DNA of 64,000 nucleotides from Euwallacea fornicatus (lineage: Eukaryota > Arthropoda > Insecta > Coleoptera > Curculionidae), in assembly GCF_040115645.1 (NCBI RefSeq), contig NC_089550.1, positions 2,046,001 to 2,110,000 on the forward strand, in the 5' to 3' direction. Under the pieces are notes generated by a model. The model searched no databases. It had not been told where the DNA came from and saw only the letters and a program-made list of their open reading frames with translations. Every line of letters begins with the position of its first letter. Positions within the stretch are counted from its first letter, which is position 1. The translations under genes were made by a program, and so were the position numbers. Below are positions 1-12,507 of the stretch, piece by piece.

Positions 1-3000
1 AATTTTATGTCGGGACACAGCTGCCACACATGAGGGGTTCAAAATTTACTCCGACGTAAGAATTCTCTTCAGATGGTTGCATGTAGCGAATGACAGAAGA
101 CGAGAAAAAGGTAACTATAGAGCTGGGAATTAAGTTGATATCTATGGTTGAAAGTTAAATTAATTTGATTCAAAACACTATCTAAACATTTCCGAGATCC
201 CCTAAATAAGATTGGAATTTCCAGGGACAGAACAACTTTTTCAAAATCCTTTAAAGACTTTTTATGTTCGCGATTTTGAAAGTTTCCCGATTTATCGCCC
301 AGATTGCCTCCAAATGGCACCTTTCTCCATATATTTTATATCGTTTGGACATAAAAAAGTAGAAAAAAGGGTATTATCAAATATGAAAATAATGTAATAC
401 TCTTTTATGGCATTCGCGCGTTATACGGTAAAGCGCTTGTTTATGGGACAAAAAATTTTAGATAATATTTCACGCCTGTTATGTGTTAAATATTTACACC
501 ACATTTGACATGTATCTTTTATGATGCGAAATCGAACGTTTTATATTCAACTCATTCTTCTACCGAGAGATCTGCAATTCAATGCTGCACAGCGATTTCG
601 ACTCTGGGACGTAACAAAATTATCCAGTTTGTCGTATCTTATAGCAAAGAGCGCAGGAGAGAGATATCCAGAAACTAATTAAAATCAAAATTAAATAACC
701 GGTGGAAAAGAGCGAATATCTAGCTTAAAAGAAGCAATCTCGGAAAAGTGACGGAACGGAACGTGGAGAGGACTGTTTTGTGGAAGAAGAGATACAACAC
801 CTTTGGAAAGAGAACCGAAGGGGTACCGGCAACCCGGCACTCATATTTCGTTATTTCACTTTTCAATTTTTTTTTTTTTTTTGATTCGCTACTCGGATTT
901 ACTCACCATGGAGTCTAACCATCATCTTTTATGCCTCAATATATTCCGTTCATAGGAGGAAAATTGCAGTCACTCGCAATAAGAAAGAAACATGTGATAT
1001 CCTCGAAGCGGTAGTTGCTACATCGGTGTCGTTTTTGACAATGGGAATATTCTCGTAGACGTATTTGCTACATTAAAGAATTCATCGCATAATATTCGAA
1101 CAAAAGTTCGAATGTCTCTATCGGGGGCTCAGGAAATGGTCTGTCATGTTGGTAGACCTGCCCTTACAGCCTCATTTGTTCAGGTTAGTGCAGGTTAGTT
1201 CTTTGTCATTTTGTGCGATTACGCAGAAGTGGGTACAATGAATATGCGAGCGAAATGGATGAGAAAGAAAATGAAAAAGAACGATTAAAAATAATTCGAG
1301 TGAAAATTACACACTGGAAATTTGCAAGGACATTTCCTTTGCGGCGTTTTTATTGATTGCAGCTGATTACTACTAATAGATGTAGAACTAAATTGAACAT
1401 AAATCAACACGGAATAAATCAGATAACTGAAGAAATTAAGCAAATATTTAAGTTATAGTCAACATCTGGAGGAAACAAGTAAAAAACTTACTAATTTTTC
1501 ACATTTTCTTCGTCAACACTTTTTTTAACTAAGGATAAAGACATAGCGGTGCAACGTGCCTCGTCGAGCACCTCCGCGTTCACCTCGCCTAGAACTGAAC
1601 ACCACCGTTGATTAACATAACGAAGAAGTTCGCATCATCGTTTATTGTAGTTCATTTGTTCAGTTTCTGACGAAAAGAGAGGTAGTCAAAATGTTGTCGG
1701 ATTCGGTAGGTAATAACGACCCGCCAAATACCTCGATATGGTGGCTATTAATAATTTCGCTTTGTTTATGTTAAGTTTGGTCCGGTTCCTCAAGCAGCAC
1801 CATATGTTCCGATCCTCTACCCTCAACGTACATTGGGTGCTTCCATTGGACAGAATACATGGAGTACTGCTGACTAAACCCAACGTGCACAGCTCTCGTA
1901 GAGAGGGAGTGGGGGGGTTGAGAGGACCAATCACAGACCAAGCGTCAAGTGCCTCGCCGCTCGGAAACAAAATATTTTATTTCTAATTTTAGAGAGATGT
2001 GAGGGGCGAGGTGCGACGACTCTCTCTTTTTATCCTTTTCACCCCGGAAGGTTTTACGCAATTTCCAGAACTATTAAAGTTGTCGTAGAAAAAAGCTCGG
2101 AGTGATCGGATAGAAAGGAGTATGAAGGAAGTAAAGACAATAAAGTGGTTTTTGTAATTTTTAATGGTTTTTTTATATCTCGCTTTGCACCTGAACGATG
2201 ACCCCATAAATGTTTTAAAATTTTCACGAGGTACTAAACAACTTAAAACTGGATAAAAAGTAAAATTGGAGTTTAATAATTTTTCCAACATTAAAAATCT
2301 CGATAAAACTTCTTTCAATAAACAAAACTGCAAGTCTGAACGGTTAAACGGAACAATAACTTCAAAATGGCCCTACTTTCCCCACATAAAGTTTTATAAG
2401 TCGTTAATCTAAAACTGGAAAAATATGGAATTATACATTTATTAATCTGTTTCCAGACTATTTCCAATCATCCATCGAGTGGGACTGCGTCCTTCCAGCT
2501 CTAACTACAGGGTAAGTCGTTAAAACTGAAACTTTTACAGCCACAGTAAAACGCGTTCAGTCGTAAAGCAATCCATTACGATGAATTATGAAGCCAAATT
2601 ACCATATTTACAATGTGAGTAAAATTGTTGGTTTTATTACAAATTTTACTGATTCTTTTGATTATAATCAAACCGGTTACGACCTGCGAAACTATTATCA
2701 TTCCATTTGATACAAAATATAACTATCAAGATTTTGACTTGACGTATCTGGCAACAGATGTTAACTATAAAAATAACATTATTTTCGAAAATCTGCTGAC
2801 ACCAAACGTTGTTGACCTTGTTTACTGATAATTACCAACTTATCTGTGTTTACAAATATTGTACAGACTAATGTTTTTGTCTGCCTTATTACATCACTCG
2901 CGATGAAGATAACACTAAATCCTTCCTTGGATACTAATTTTTTCTAAAGAAAAATTCTGGATTTGAACCAAAAAAAGTAAACTTTACATTAACTTGTCAT

Positions 3001-3640
3001 CTTGCATTACATAAACCAGGTACGGATGGCCGGAATAGTTATAGTATCGGGATTTGTTGCTCCACATATATCCAGCTTTCCCGGCTATTTTATTTCCTGC
3101 GATAAATTTCTTTTGTGTTTATGTAAATCCAGTTTGCTGGAAACCTTTTGCTGTTTGTGTATTCGTTTTCATCGAATATATGGTACGGTCAAATTGATGA
3201 TTAATGCCAGGACCGGTTTTGGTTCGGGGTAACATGTGATATGTGGAAGGAGTTCTATACATATTTGATAAGCTTGATGTGTTTACAAAATGCGTTTGAA
3301 AACACCAATATGGGTCATTTTTATCAAATATTTGCCAAAAGCTAGATTTACATAAATTTTCCTAAGTAAAAATAAGCAACTTTAAGTTATTGTTTTGTAT
3401 TTAAATTAATTAAACTAATGTAGTGTAATAAATATGTACTCACTGGAAACATGTTTTTAATTAAGCGCAAATTGATGGCGATTTCCATTATTATTCGAGA
3501 AATGGGTTAGTTCTTAAAACCTTCAAGGTTCAAATTCGAATCACTCTCCTAATGCTCGTGCGGAGCATGCCGCAATGTTTACCATGATTATTGCGTCATA
3601 TGTATAACAGTTTATATTGTATCTGTATTAATTATTGCAT
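1..3640. other. gene-free left flank
   Basis: No exon or open frame here resembles a known protein. Short open frames lie at 1738-1986, 1989-2333 and 2625-2828. The last gives a leucine/isoleucine-rich start but opens with TTG and has no clear splice partner. A poly-T tract lies near 868-882. The stretch 1560-2040 is somewhat GC-richer than its surroundings, but I can assign no function to it. Confidence 0.5.
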
Positions 3641-4100
3641 TTAGGTGCTCTTTTCTCGAAACCTAAAAAACATTTTTTTTATGTTTTTTTCATATATGGC
3701 CGAAATTTCTCGATCTCTTACAATGTTGAGATTTATCGCTAAATGAGCCGTGAAACACCAATTCTCTAAATACGAAAAATGTCTCATCCAAATCCTAGAA
3801 AATCTCCAAATATTACATCAGAAAATCCCTTTCAATCTCAAAATTTTTCATTTTTATATTCAATATAGGTCTTTTTCTCTTAAATATGCAATTTGAAGCA
3901 TTGTAGAGGAGGAAATAGCATAAAATTTATCGAAAAAAGTTGTTTGCAAATTCAAGAATTTTGCAAAAAACTTTTTTTTATAAACTTTACACTATGTTTC
4001 GGTAAACTTTTTTAAAAGGTTACCAAAACTGGCCATGAAAATTGTTTCTCTTTTTGTTGACTTCGTGTTTTCATATCGCTCATCTAAAAAGGGCACCTAA
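3641..4100. repeat. MITE-like element with inverted ends
   Basis: The left end reads TTAGGTGCTCTTTT. The right end, read on the minus strand, gives TTAGGTGCCCTTTTT. Further in, TTTTTTCATATATGGCCG on the left is echoed by TTTTCATGGCC in the reverse complement of the right side. The element is about 460 bp with no coding capacity, consistent with a non-autonomous DNA transposon. The family is not recognised. Confidence 0.45.
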
Positions 4101-5195
4101 TTGCTCAATACAGTAAGCAATTTTGCGGATTAAAAACGGGGTTTAGAGCGTGAAACCTGCGTTAAAATTAATTTTAGGGATTTTAAAGGCAGTTGCGAGC
4201 ACCGAAACTGTAATAATTTGAGATGGTAGCACCAGCAATTTGATGTTTTCAAATTAGAAATACGAAATTTTACTGGAATTTAGATCTATATATTTAGATT
4301 TACACCCTATGAAGGTCTCAATAAAGCGACAGATTCCATGGATTATGGAAGGGGTTTAGAGCTTCACTCTAAAATTATATTCGTCAATAAACCGTGTAAT
4401 GTCAAAGATGTTACCCCCCGTAACCCCGGGGATCATAGGGATGTGTCACCATCTCTAAAACCCTCATTCCCTTATAAGTGACCCCTAAACTTAATTACCG
4501 AACTTATATGAAAGTTTATCTGCAGTCACTAGTTAGTTAACTTAAATTTAAAATCGGGAGAACACTGCTGGAAATTTTAGGCAATTCTCCAACTAAGTCG
4601 AGTGTTTGAGGACACTTTTAAGGGAGAAAGTTAGCAAAACCTTCACAATATTTATTTATCTACAAACATTGATTTTTTCGCAGAATTTTTGTTATTACAA
4701 AATAACTGTTTCACTTGTCATCAGTGCGAATATTTTAAATTTCAATGTTTTTATAAAAGAAAGGCAAAATTTTCAAACTGTTAAAAAAGCAATGACGTAG
4801 CTATCATTTCTCATACAAAAACAAAATTTTTGCGGGTAGCCCCCTTTAAAAAATTGAATTTGATACTACGCTGATTTCTGATAAAAAATTCGGCATTATA
4901 CGCTTTCAATAATAAACAATTTTTGGTTCTTGAACCCAATCCGTTGGAGAGAACTGTAAAGGGAAGATTTTGTTGAAGACTTATTTGGGCTATTTAATCC
5001 TTATCTATTTTTAAGATTTCGAGATTGAACCAATTTTCTGTGTGACACGTCAGAGGCTTTACCGCAGCGACTTCAGAAGTTATTACAATATGGGGAACGC
5101 CATTTTAGGCCTAAAACCTTATGTCCAAATAATCAAAACAAATTTTCATTCGACATGATCTATTGAACACATCAGCAATCACATGAATGGTCAAT
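4101..5195. other. intergenic, nothing recognised
   Basis: AT-rich sequence between a MITE-like element and the 3' end of OBP-1. The open frame at 4606-4800 resembles nothing known. The 3' UTR of OBP-1 presumably lies in the last few hundred bases. Confidence 0.4.
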
Positions 5196-5755
5196 CTATT
5201 TTGGCGACGCGTTGCGTTTGAAGAAACATTTAAACATATGTTTAGCGGTGTCAATTTCTGTGTCCTTGTCCACAGCACATTCATTGAGGAATTCTTCAGA
5301 TTTAACAGGATCTTGTTGGAGAGCCTGGAGCCTTTCTTTGAGGTATTCCCTGTTTACTTTTCCGTCAGCCTTCTGCCATTTCAGTTCCTTGGTAACACAC
5401 AGGGCGTGCGGGCCTGAATTGGCGGGTTCGGGGCCTTTGCCCTTGGACTCAGTGTAGGCTTTCCAAGCATCTTTGTCCACTGCGGTTGCAGGGTTTTCTT
5501 GGCATTTGTCTCCAGCCTTCTTTATTTTTACTTTTATATCTTCGCGTAAATCTCCCTAGAAATGGTAAAATTAATGGATAAGATCCGCAAATATTTTTAA
5601 CAACCAAGAAGATGATCAAAAAACGTTTCAACAGATTCGATCGCAGAATATCTTGTAGTTTACAAAAAAATGAAGGGTAATTTGGTGATACAATTAATAC
5701 TTACGAAAACTGTGGCGAAAGTGATGCAAAACATGACAGCTACAAACAGCTTCAT
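5196..5755 (-). CDS. OBP-1, C-minus odorant-binding protein
   Basis: Secreted carrier of small hydrophobic ligands of the insect PBP/GOBP fold. Two exons: 5755-5705 (17 codons, signal peptide MKLFVAVMFCITFATVF) and 5555-5196. They are joined across a phase-0 GT-AG intron (5704-5556), giving 136 residues. The mature part has only four cysteines, in the contexts GDKC, PHALC, LNEC and MFKC. The spacing is C-X34-C-X39-C-X16-C, the C-minus pattern that lacks the second and fifth cysteines of the classic frame. A proline/glycine-rich loop (SKGKGPEPANSGPH) precedes the second cysteine and is shared with OBP-2 and OBP-3, which lie head-to-tail on the same strand. A TATA box is at 5838-5846. Family assignment is firm; ligand and tissue are unknown. 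Confidence 0.95.
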
Positions 5756-5837
5756 CTTGATTATTTTCTATAAATTTTAAGATTATTTGTCTCTGCTACT
5801 GCTTATTTTCAACTAAGAAAGTCCCTTTAAGGATAAT

Positions 5838-5846
5838 CTATTTATA
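5838..5846 (-). promoter_or_regulatory. TATA box of OBP-1
   Basis: TATAAATAG on the minus strand, 83 bp before the OBP-1 ATG. Confidence 0.65.
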
Positions 5847-7887
5847 CCCCCTCCCCCCCCTCATTGTTTTGCTCTTTCGATCTAACCTTGACGTATTAGT
5901 CTTTATTTCATAATTAATTATGTAACTGTGTTATCATTATAAGGGGATGACCTGACCATCTAAACCCGTGCTTGTAATATATTACTGTTAATAAAAGAGT
6001 TACTTTCTTTTCGGCATTTCACTCAAAGAAACATAAATATGCGATAAATATAATCAATATTTTCTAAATACAATAATAATGCCAAAGATCAAAATTCCTA
6101 AATAGATAAATATAACAGGGCTTTGAAAAACATTCTACCTTAAAAGGTCAAAAACATCGAAGTGTAAGAAAATTGTGGGGGAATTGAAGCAATTTAAGTT
6201 AATGTATTTCAAGTGTGACAAAAAGCCCATTTGTGTTATACGCCACTGGCGATTTCAATTTGAAGCGGAAAACTGCTGAAAGCTTCGATATATTGAAATT
6301 TCAAATCGACGTAATAATCGGAATACAGGGTCATCACGAAAATAATGTAGAATTAATGTGAATGATATTCAGGAGTTGAGCAATTTTCAACAATTTCTGA
6401 AATGCTGCTGGCTCTTACAATTTTAGATTATAAAAAATAATTTTTACGGCAAAAAAATTAGAAAAATTTAATGCAAGTTTTAAAACATGGAGCAAATGAT
6501 CAAACATCCGTCTATAGACGCCACTGGTAAAGAAATACTGAACATTTCAAAATTCGTAAATTTTAATGAACGGTAGAAATCTTTATATGAGAAGCAAATT
6601 AGAAAAAAAAGACTAAAAATTAAAAAAATACATGTTTTTTAATTGGCCAATAAAATTGAAAATTTTTAAGAATCCACTGGACACTACAACTCTAAATTTA
6701 CAAAATTTACTGAAATTTCAAAGTCCTGAAAATCTGCGAGTGCTATTTTGTAAAAAGTACCATTCAGGTGTTATATACCCATGTTTTTGAAAGCGTATTA
6801 ACTTTTGCAAGGCTCAATATGCAATATGTAAAAAGGCGTTTAAATTTTCATGAAAACCAATGTCTTGCGTAGGTTATCGGAATTTCCATAAATTTTGAAA
6901 ATTTCCGCACCTTTTACGGGATTCGAAGGGACATCAAAAAGCGAACTTAGAAAAAAAATGATCCAAAAAGCCTCGTATGAATATTATTTGACTGTCGCAA
7001 GAGTGTGGTAAAACTATCATCAATTACAAAATACGACGAAATGGCAAAATTGCCGGTACGCTTTACTTTTGATTCTTTTCCATTTCGAAAAGTCAAAATC
7101 TTCATAAAATTTCGACTTAATTAACTTTTATGCTGCTGTGCCACCTCACTTTTTTTCAGATTTTCACATCTTAAATGTATTTTAAATAAAACAGGGTTGT
7201 ATCAGGAGACAATTTAACATGGTTAAGGTAAAGCGGATCTGGGCCTCTTGAGTGTATGTAAATTTGGGAAATTCTACCTGCAGACCTTAATACGGATCTT
7301 AAAGGGTGTTACTGGTATACTTCTGGTGTAACGAAAACCTGTGGCGCGTGACAACACTAATTTTCTATATGTAAATTTGTGTATCTAAGCTGAATTTTAC
7401 GTTTTACTATTAAAGATATAGTCTTAAGAGATTTGGAGAACTTGCTTTTGTCAACACAGAAATAGGAACCATGTTGTTGGTAACACAGAGTCGTATTAGA
7501 TGGAATTTTGAGATGGTCACAAAAATTAGAAGGCATTACAAAGAACAGAACTAAAAATTTTCCCAATGGTCGCTTTTAGCGCCTTCTAGAAGGTGCAATT
7601 AAATCGTTGATAAATTTGAATTTATTATCCCAAAAAACCTCGAAATACAGAATTTCGTAAAAGTAGCTGAAACATATCAAAGGATATATGATTTGTTTCC
7701 TCAACTTTGATACCCTGTATCTTGAAAACTAAACGACCTAGGGCCCATGTATATAAGAACTTTCCATCTTAAAATTACTTCAAAAAAATCACCCTGTAAA
7801 ATATCGGACACTTATTCAATAACGCCTTGTATAATAAAAATTCATTAACGCTTTCAATTAATTCTCATTTAATAACAATGAAACTCT
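5847..7887. other. intergenic between OBP-1 and OBP-2
   Basis: AT-rich with no gene. Two lone 'CCCTGTA' transposon-end motifs lie near 7731 and 7793 and suggest remnants of TA-flanked elements. I could not pair them into full elements. The ATTAAA-type cleavage signal of OBP-2 lies just below 7888. Confidence 0.4.
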
Positions 7888-8362
7888 TTAATTGTACGTT
7901 GAAACATGTTTCTCATAACAGCTAAACAAATTCTTGGCAGTTTCCACCTCACTATCCTTGTCAACCGCACAAGTTTTTAGAAACTGCTCTACTTTAGCAG
8001 CATCCTTCTCAATAAGGCTCAATCTCTCCTTTAAATATTGCTTGTTGACAGTTCCATCAGTCTTTTGCCATTTCATTTCCTTGGAAACACAAAGGACATG
8101 CGGCCCAATATTCTCTGGAGCGGGCTCTTTGCCCTTCGAACTGATGTACTTTTGCAGCCCTTCTTGGTCTACCGCAGTTTTAGGGTCCAACTGGCATTTG
8201 TCCTTTGATTGTTTTAATCTGCTTTTGACGTCTTCGGTTGTAGAATCAGCCTTGAGTAGGAGAAAATGTCTGTGCTAAGGAAGGAATTTTTGGGCGAATC
8301 TGGCATACACTTACCAGAACTGATGTGAAAAGGAAAATTGCCACTGTTAGAGTAATCTTCAT
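7888..8362 (-). CDS. OBP-2, C-minus odorant-binding protein
   Basis: Two exons: 8362-8315 (signal peptide MKITLTVAIFLFTSVL) and 8250-7888, split by a 64-nt phase-0 intron. The product has 136 residues. Four cysteines lie in the contexts DKCQ, HVLC, KTC and FSC, with C-X34-C spacing and the same proline-rich loop (SKGKEPAPENIGPH) as OBP-1. The two share long matches such as the KWQK.DG.VN..YLKERL segment, so they are recent duplicates. The mature N-terminus probably starts at ADSTTED, right at the exon boundary. It is expected to be secreted and to bind small hydrophobic molecules. The TATA box lies at 8426-8433. Confidence 0.95.
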
Positions 8363-8425
8363 TTTAATGACCTGGATGTAGTTGATAATTTCACTCAACT
8401 GACAAAATTTTCTTAAGCACTGCCA

Positions 8426-8433
8426 TATTTATA
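8426..8433 (-). promoter_or_regulatory. TATA box of OBP-2
   Basis: TATAAATA on the minus strand, 64 bp before the OBP-2 ATG. Confidence 0.65.
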
Positions 8434-8614
8434 TTCAAGATAAGTTTTATTGTTTTTGAATTTATTTATTTATAATTTTTTATAAATACCCAGTTGCCCT
8501 GCACTAATCTGATATTTTTAAAGTTTGCATTCGGCCTGTTGTTAAAACATTTAATTAAAAACAAAGTATTATCTTTAGTCGAAAAAAAAACATACAAATT
8601 AAGAATTTCTTTAT

Positions 8615-9077
8615 TTATCTTTGATAAAAGTACTTGGCATAGCACCTCAACATATTCTTAGCGGTTTTAATCTCAGTTTCCCGATCAAAATCGCATTCAT
8701 TAAATATATTATCAGCCTTACTAGTGTCCTTCATATAACCCTCTAATCTGGATCTTAGGTACTGTTTGTTCACTTGCCCGTCCTGGGTTTGCCATTTCAT
8801 GCCCTTAGAGAGGCACAAGGCATAAGAACCTAGGTTTTCAGGTACTGGTTCTTGGCCCCTGGTTTCTAGGTACTGCTTCACCGCCTCCTTTTCTAAGATT
8901 GGGGTGTTCTGTTCTCTGCACTTTTCGCTCACTTTCTTTAGTACCTCTTTGATTTCTTCAGGAATAATGCTAGCCTTGAAGGAAAGAAACATGGTAGTCA
9001 GGACAAAAGTGCTTGTCTCTGAAGATACTTACGGAAATCACCACAAAGCTGAGGCTGAACACTGCGAGGAACTTCAT
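8615..9077 (-). CDS. OBP-3, C-minus odorant-binding protein
   Basis: Two exons: 9077-9033 (signal peptide MKFLAVFSLSFVVIS) and 8974-8615, with a 58-nt phase-0 GT-AG intron. The product has 134 residues. Four cysteines (EKC, YALC, NEC, LRC) show C-X34-C spacing like OBP-1 and OBP-2. It also shares the loop RGQEPVPENLGSYAL and the KWQ..DGQVN.QYL segment. It is the most diverged of this three-gene same-strand set and lies 252 bp upstream of OBP-2. An in-frame ATG at 8992-8990 lies in intron sequence just before the acceptor. The conserved signal exon makes the 9077 start preferable. TATA box at 9130-9137. Confidence 0.95.
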
Positions 9078-9129
9078 TTTTGAATTGATAATAACTTCTA
9101 ATTAACCAAAGATTTGTTGCTTTCAGATT

Positions 9130-9137
9130 TATTTATA
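9130..9137 (-). promoter_or_regulatory. TATA box of OBP-3
   Basis: TATAAATA on the minus strand, 53 bp before the OBP-3 ATG. Confidence 0.65.
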
Positions 9138-12005
9138 CGATACTTTATTACCACGTGGACTAATTATTTTGTATGATAAAGTATAATAGTTTATCAATAA
9201 TAAGTTGGCCTGTATTTATCATATTTAGGCCATTTTTTAGCGATTTTCACTTATGCGTTTCATGTATCTGTAGCTTTACGAGATACAAAAATGATGATAC
9301 ATTTGTGTTTTGTAGATAAAAATTATTTATGTTTTGAATTCCTCTTTCGAAGAAGGAATTTGTTTACTTTTAATATTCATAAAACATAACAGGCAGAAAA
9401 ATGAATTAATATGCAATTAGAAATGCCCATACTTTTGTTGAATACATTTATATATAGGTTAAATCTTAGATTTACTAATAGCTCTATAGCTTAGTAATGC
9501 TGACTTTACTAATCTAAGCTCAATACTTAGTAGATACATTAATTCAGGTTAGTTCAGGTTTTATAATTTTACTATTGAATTTGAGCTTCTCTGCAAGCAT
9601 TCTCAGAAAACCCATTGAAAAGAAACGTAACCTTGGAAAATACTTAGAAATTTCAAAAATATCTTTAAAACCACAAGTGATATATGAAGGTCTGTGAAGT
9701 TTTAAAAATTTTCTAAAATTCCCCCAAGAAGTTAGAAAAATTTCTTCTCTAAGTCCTTTGGTGAGACCTTCATAGAACCTCGGGTTAGGGGTCGGGATAA
9801 AGGGGCGTGATGCGCTACCTTTTTGCATATAGTCAATAAACCGAAAGCGTGTCTGCAAAAGCTTTAATTTAAAGTTGAATATATAAAGGCTGATACAGCC
9901 AACATGAAATTAAATTCAATACCAATTTTGTATTATCAGATTTTGGTAATTCCAAACAGCTGTAATAAACTTGATACACCACTGTTCTCTAAATAATTTA
10001 ATAGATCGAACCTGTCTCTACAAAACTTGTAATTTAGAAGTTTAGATGTAGAAACTTATAGACGCAGTAAATATTGATTTAAGTTACTTCCAGTTAAATT
10101 AAAATCAATTTTTAAAGAGTGTCAAAATGTGCCCCCCTTAGCCTCCACTGTGGGTGTTATCCGTTATCAAACCACTATAAACTAGTTTAGATCAATTGCC
10201 TTATTTCACATTTAGCAAATTTACCTGGTCTAATTATGGTGAAAAGCTTTGTTGTCTCGCTACGGGGACAGGAAAATTAATCATTTAAAGTGATCGTGTA
10301 GTGTGATGTATAGAGAAAGATAATGCATTCTGCGTTTCCTAAAGACTATGAATATCGGCTAAAGGATATGCAAACCATAGGGGAAACAAACGTTTTACCT
10401 AACCAACCAGGCAGACCTCAACACTCGCATTAGCTAGCCTCAATGCTCTCGTTTGAACAATAAACAATATATTGCAGGGCATGAATCCCAAAAGCAGATG
10501 TCATATCGAATATACTACGATTCGATCAATGGCAGTTGTTTAAAATTCATATCCATGGGAGTTGCATTTTTTTCATAATTTTTTCTGTATATTTTTAGGA
10601 AGAGTTTTAGTAATTTCGTTTATTATGTTATCGTTTGCAATGCAAAACTACACTCTGGATTATTTTCTTGATAATATGGTGAAGGACAATGGTGTAATTC
10701 GTATGAAGAATGAAGAAACCAACTGATCACCTCTTTGACTGCAAATTAGTGACAAATCTTGATAAAACCCATGACACAATCGGAAAGTCCAGAAATAATT
10801 TCGAAAGCCTTCAGAAATAACAAAAAAAAATGTTATAGTGAAAATAAACCGAAATAAGACGTTGAAATATCTACAAATTAACTGAGGCGAAAATAGGGTT
10901 CAACGGAGTGGCAAAGACTACGTTTTAATTTGACAGACCCATTTTACCTGTACCTAATCTCGATAAAAAAAAACTTCGCCAAAGCAGGAATTTGGCAATC
11001 AAAACGCCATTATTAAAATTGGATAACCAGAGCGTTAAAGAAACTTTTTATTTGCAAATAATGTCTTGCTGAAAAGCTGAAAGCTCCCTTGCGCCAACAA
11101 GAAGAAACCGGAAACCATTTCTACTATCTTTCTTTTTGTATTTTTACTGCACGAAATGGCCCCAAATTTAACATTTCACACAACGATCTTGAGAAAAGTT
11201 TAGATATTCGATTTTGTTAGCGAACAATCTACCAAATAAACTAAATTCCCTTGAGTTACCACCTACATATTTTCTGGCCTAGTTCGGCTAAACCGGTGGT
11301 TAGAAATGAACTTCCATGGAAGTTTGATAATTAAGTTTAAGGGGTTAATTATGAGGACAGAAAGGTTCAGCTTAAACTGAATTGGGGTTGCAGGGGTGGT
11401 GAAGGGGGTGGGGGGATTTTATGAGTAGGGGAGGGCGAGACACTACGGGACACTAATGGTTCTCAACTTAAAAAAGAAAGTGTATTTTTTATGAGGATGA
11501 ATACGAAATGTTAAGCCTATTAATTTTAAAATAAAATGTCTGGTTGGTTTGGGCTCCCTTTGCCAGTTTAAAAATATATATTGTTGTTATTATTTAATTC
11601 TTTTGCCAAGCGACTACCGCTCGTTGGAATTAAGAGTTCCTCCCCAACTGCTCAAACGAATGTCCTCTATCGCAGCATTGTTGGTTTATTTTTCTAGTCC
11701 AGTATTAATAGCCTACATATTTTCAGGTTGCACTAGTTCACTACTTTCCTCTTTTCCAAGTAACAGTTATAATGCAACATTAACCCAGAGTTCACACTAA
11801 TAATAACAAATAGTGTTCAACCTTCATTTTTCCGGCTCGTATCAGCTAACAGCTTTATTTTTAACATCCACGAGAGCTGCTTATGGACACTGCGTCAATA
11901 CAGACTCTGTGATAATCTCTTGAACTGCTGCGATAAGTGTGATTTAAGTGCCAGCACTCTCTTTAACGTTGCTCCTGGAATAAGTCTTCCGCATATCGAC
12001 GAAAA
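9138..12005. other. intergenic between divergent OBP-3 and OBP-4
   Basis: A 2.9-kb gap separates the divergently transcribed OBP-3 and OBP-4. An open frame on the minus strand at 9544-9858 (about 104 residues) has no family resemblance and no start context I trust. A G-rich run (GGGGTGGTGAAGGGGGTGGG type) lies at about 11390-11420. No TATA box is obvious for OBP-4. Confidence 0.4.
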
Positions 12006-12507
12006 ATGAAAATTTGCCTGGTTTTGTGCATAGTTTTCCTTGCAGTTATCGTAAGTATTTTTATACCTCTCATAAGGGTTAAAACCATGTTGTCTGTTTC
12101 AAGGCTGTTTCGAGCAAAAAACAGAGTGGAAAATACCTGAAAAAGGTCTATAAAGAATGCCAGAAAAACAATGAAACTCGAGTTGATAATCAAATTCTGA
12201 AGAAGATTAAGAAAAACATGCAGGTGACTCTACCTGACAACTATGGAGCCCATTCCTTGTGCATTTTGAAAGGTATATTCGTGATTAATCAGTTTCATCG
12301 AAAGTACTAAACAGCGTTTTAGGCTTGGGTTACATTAACGAGGACGCCACGATCAATACAGAAAAGTTGAAAAAGAAGGTGGCTAAGAAAGTAGAAGAAG
12401 ATGAGGTCGAAGATATAGCCTTTGAGTGCGTGGCGGTCACAGACACTCCAGAGGAGACAGCCCTGCACCTTGAAAAGTGCCTTCGAAGTCACAAAATAGA
12501 ACCCTAA
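12006..12507 (+). CDS. OBP-4, C-minus odorant-binding protein, three exons
   Basis: Exons 12006-12050 (signal peptide MKICLVLCIVFLAVI), 12104-12272 and 12323-12507. The first intron (53 nt) is phase 0, the second (50 nt) is phase 1, and the product has 132 residues. Four mature cysteines (YKEC, HSLC, FEC, EKC) are spaced C-X33-C. The second intron falls right after the second cysteine (SLCILK|G). This intron is found only here and in OBP-5. The mature protein is rich in lysine and glutamate. OBP-5 next door has the same exon plan and the shared segment LP.NYGAH, so the pair arose by tandem duplication. A secreted small-ligand carrier role is inferred from the family. Confidence 0.94.

Noticed and set aside
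2625..2828. 67-codon frame with a hydrophobic start, like a small secreted protein
   Set aside because: It opens with TTG, has no ATG or acceptor in phase, is AT-biased and resembles nothing known.
9544..9858. 104-codon minus-strand frame
   Set aside because: No signal peptide, domain or family resemblance, and the base composition is like the surrounding DNA.
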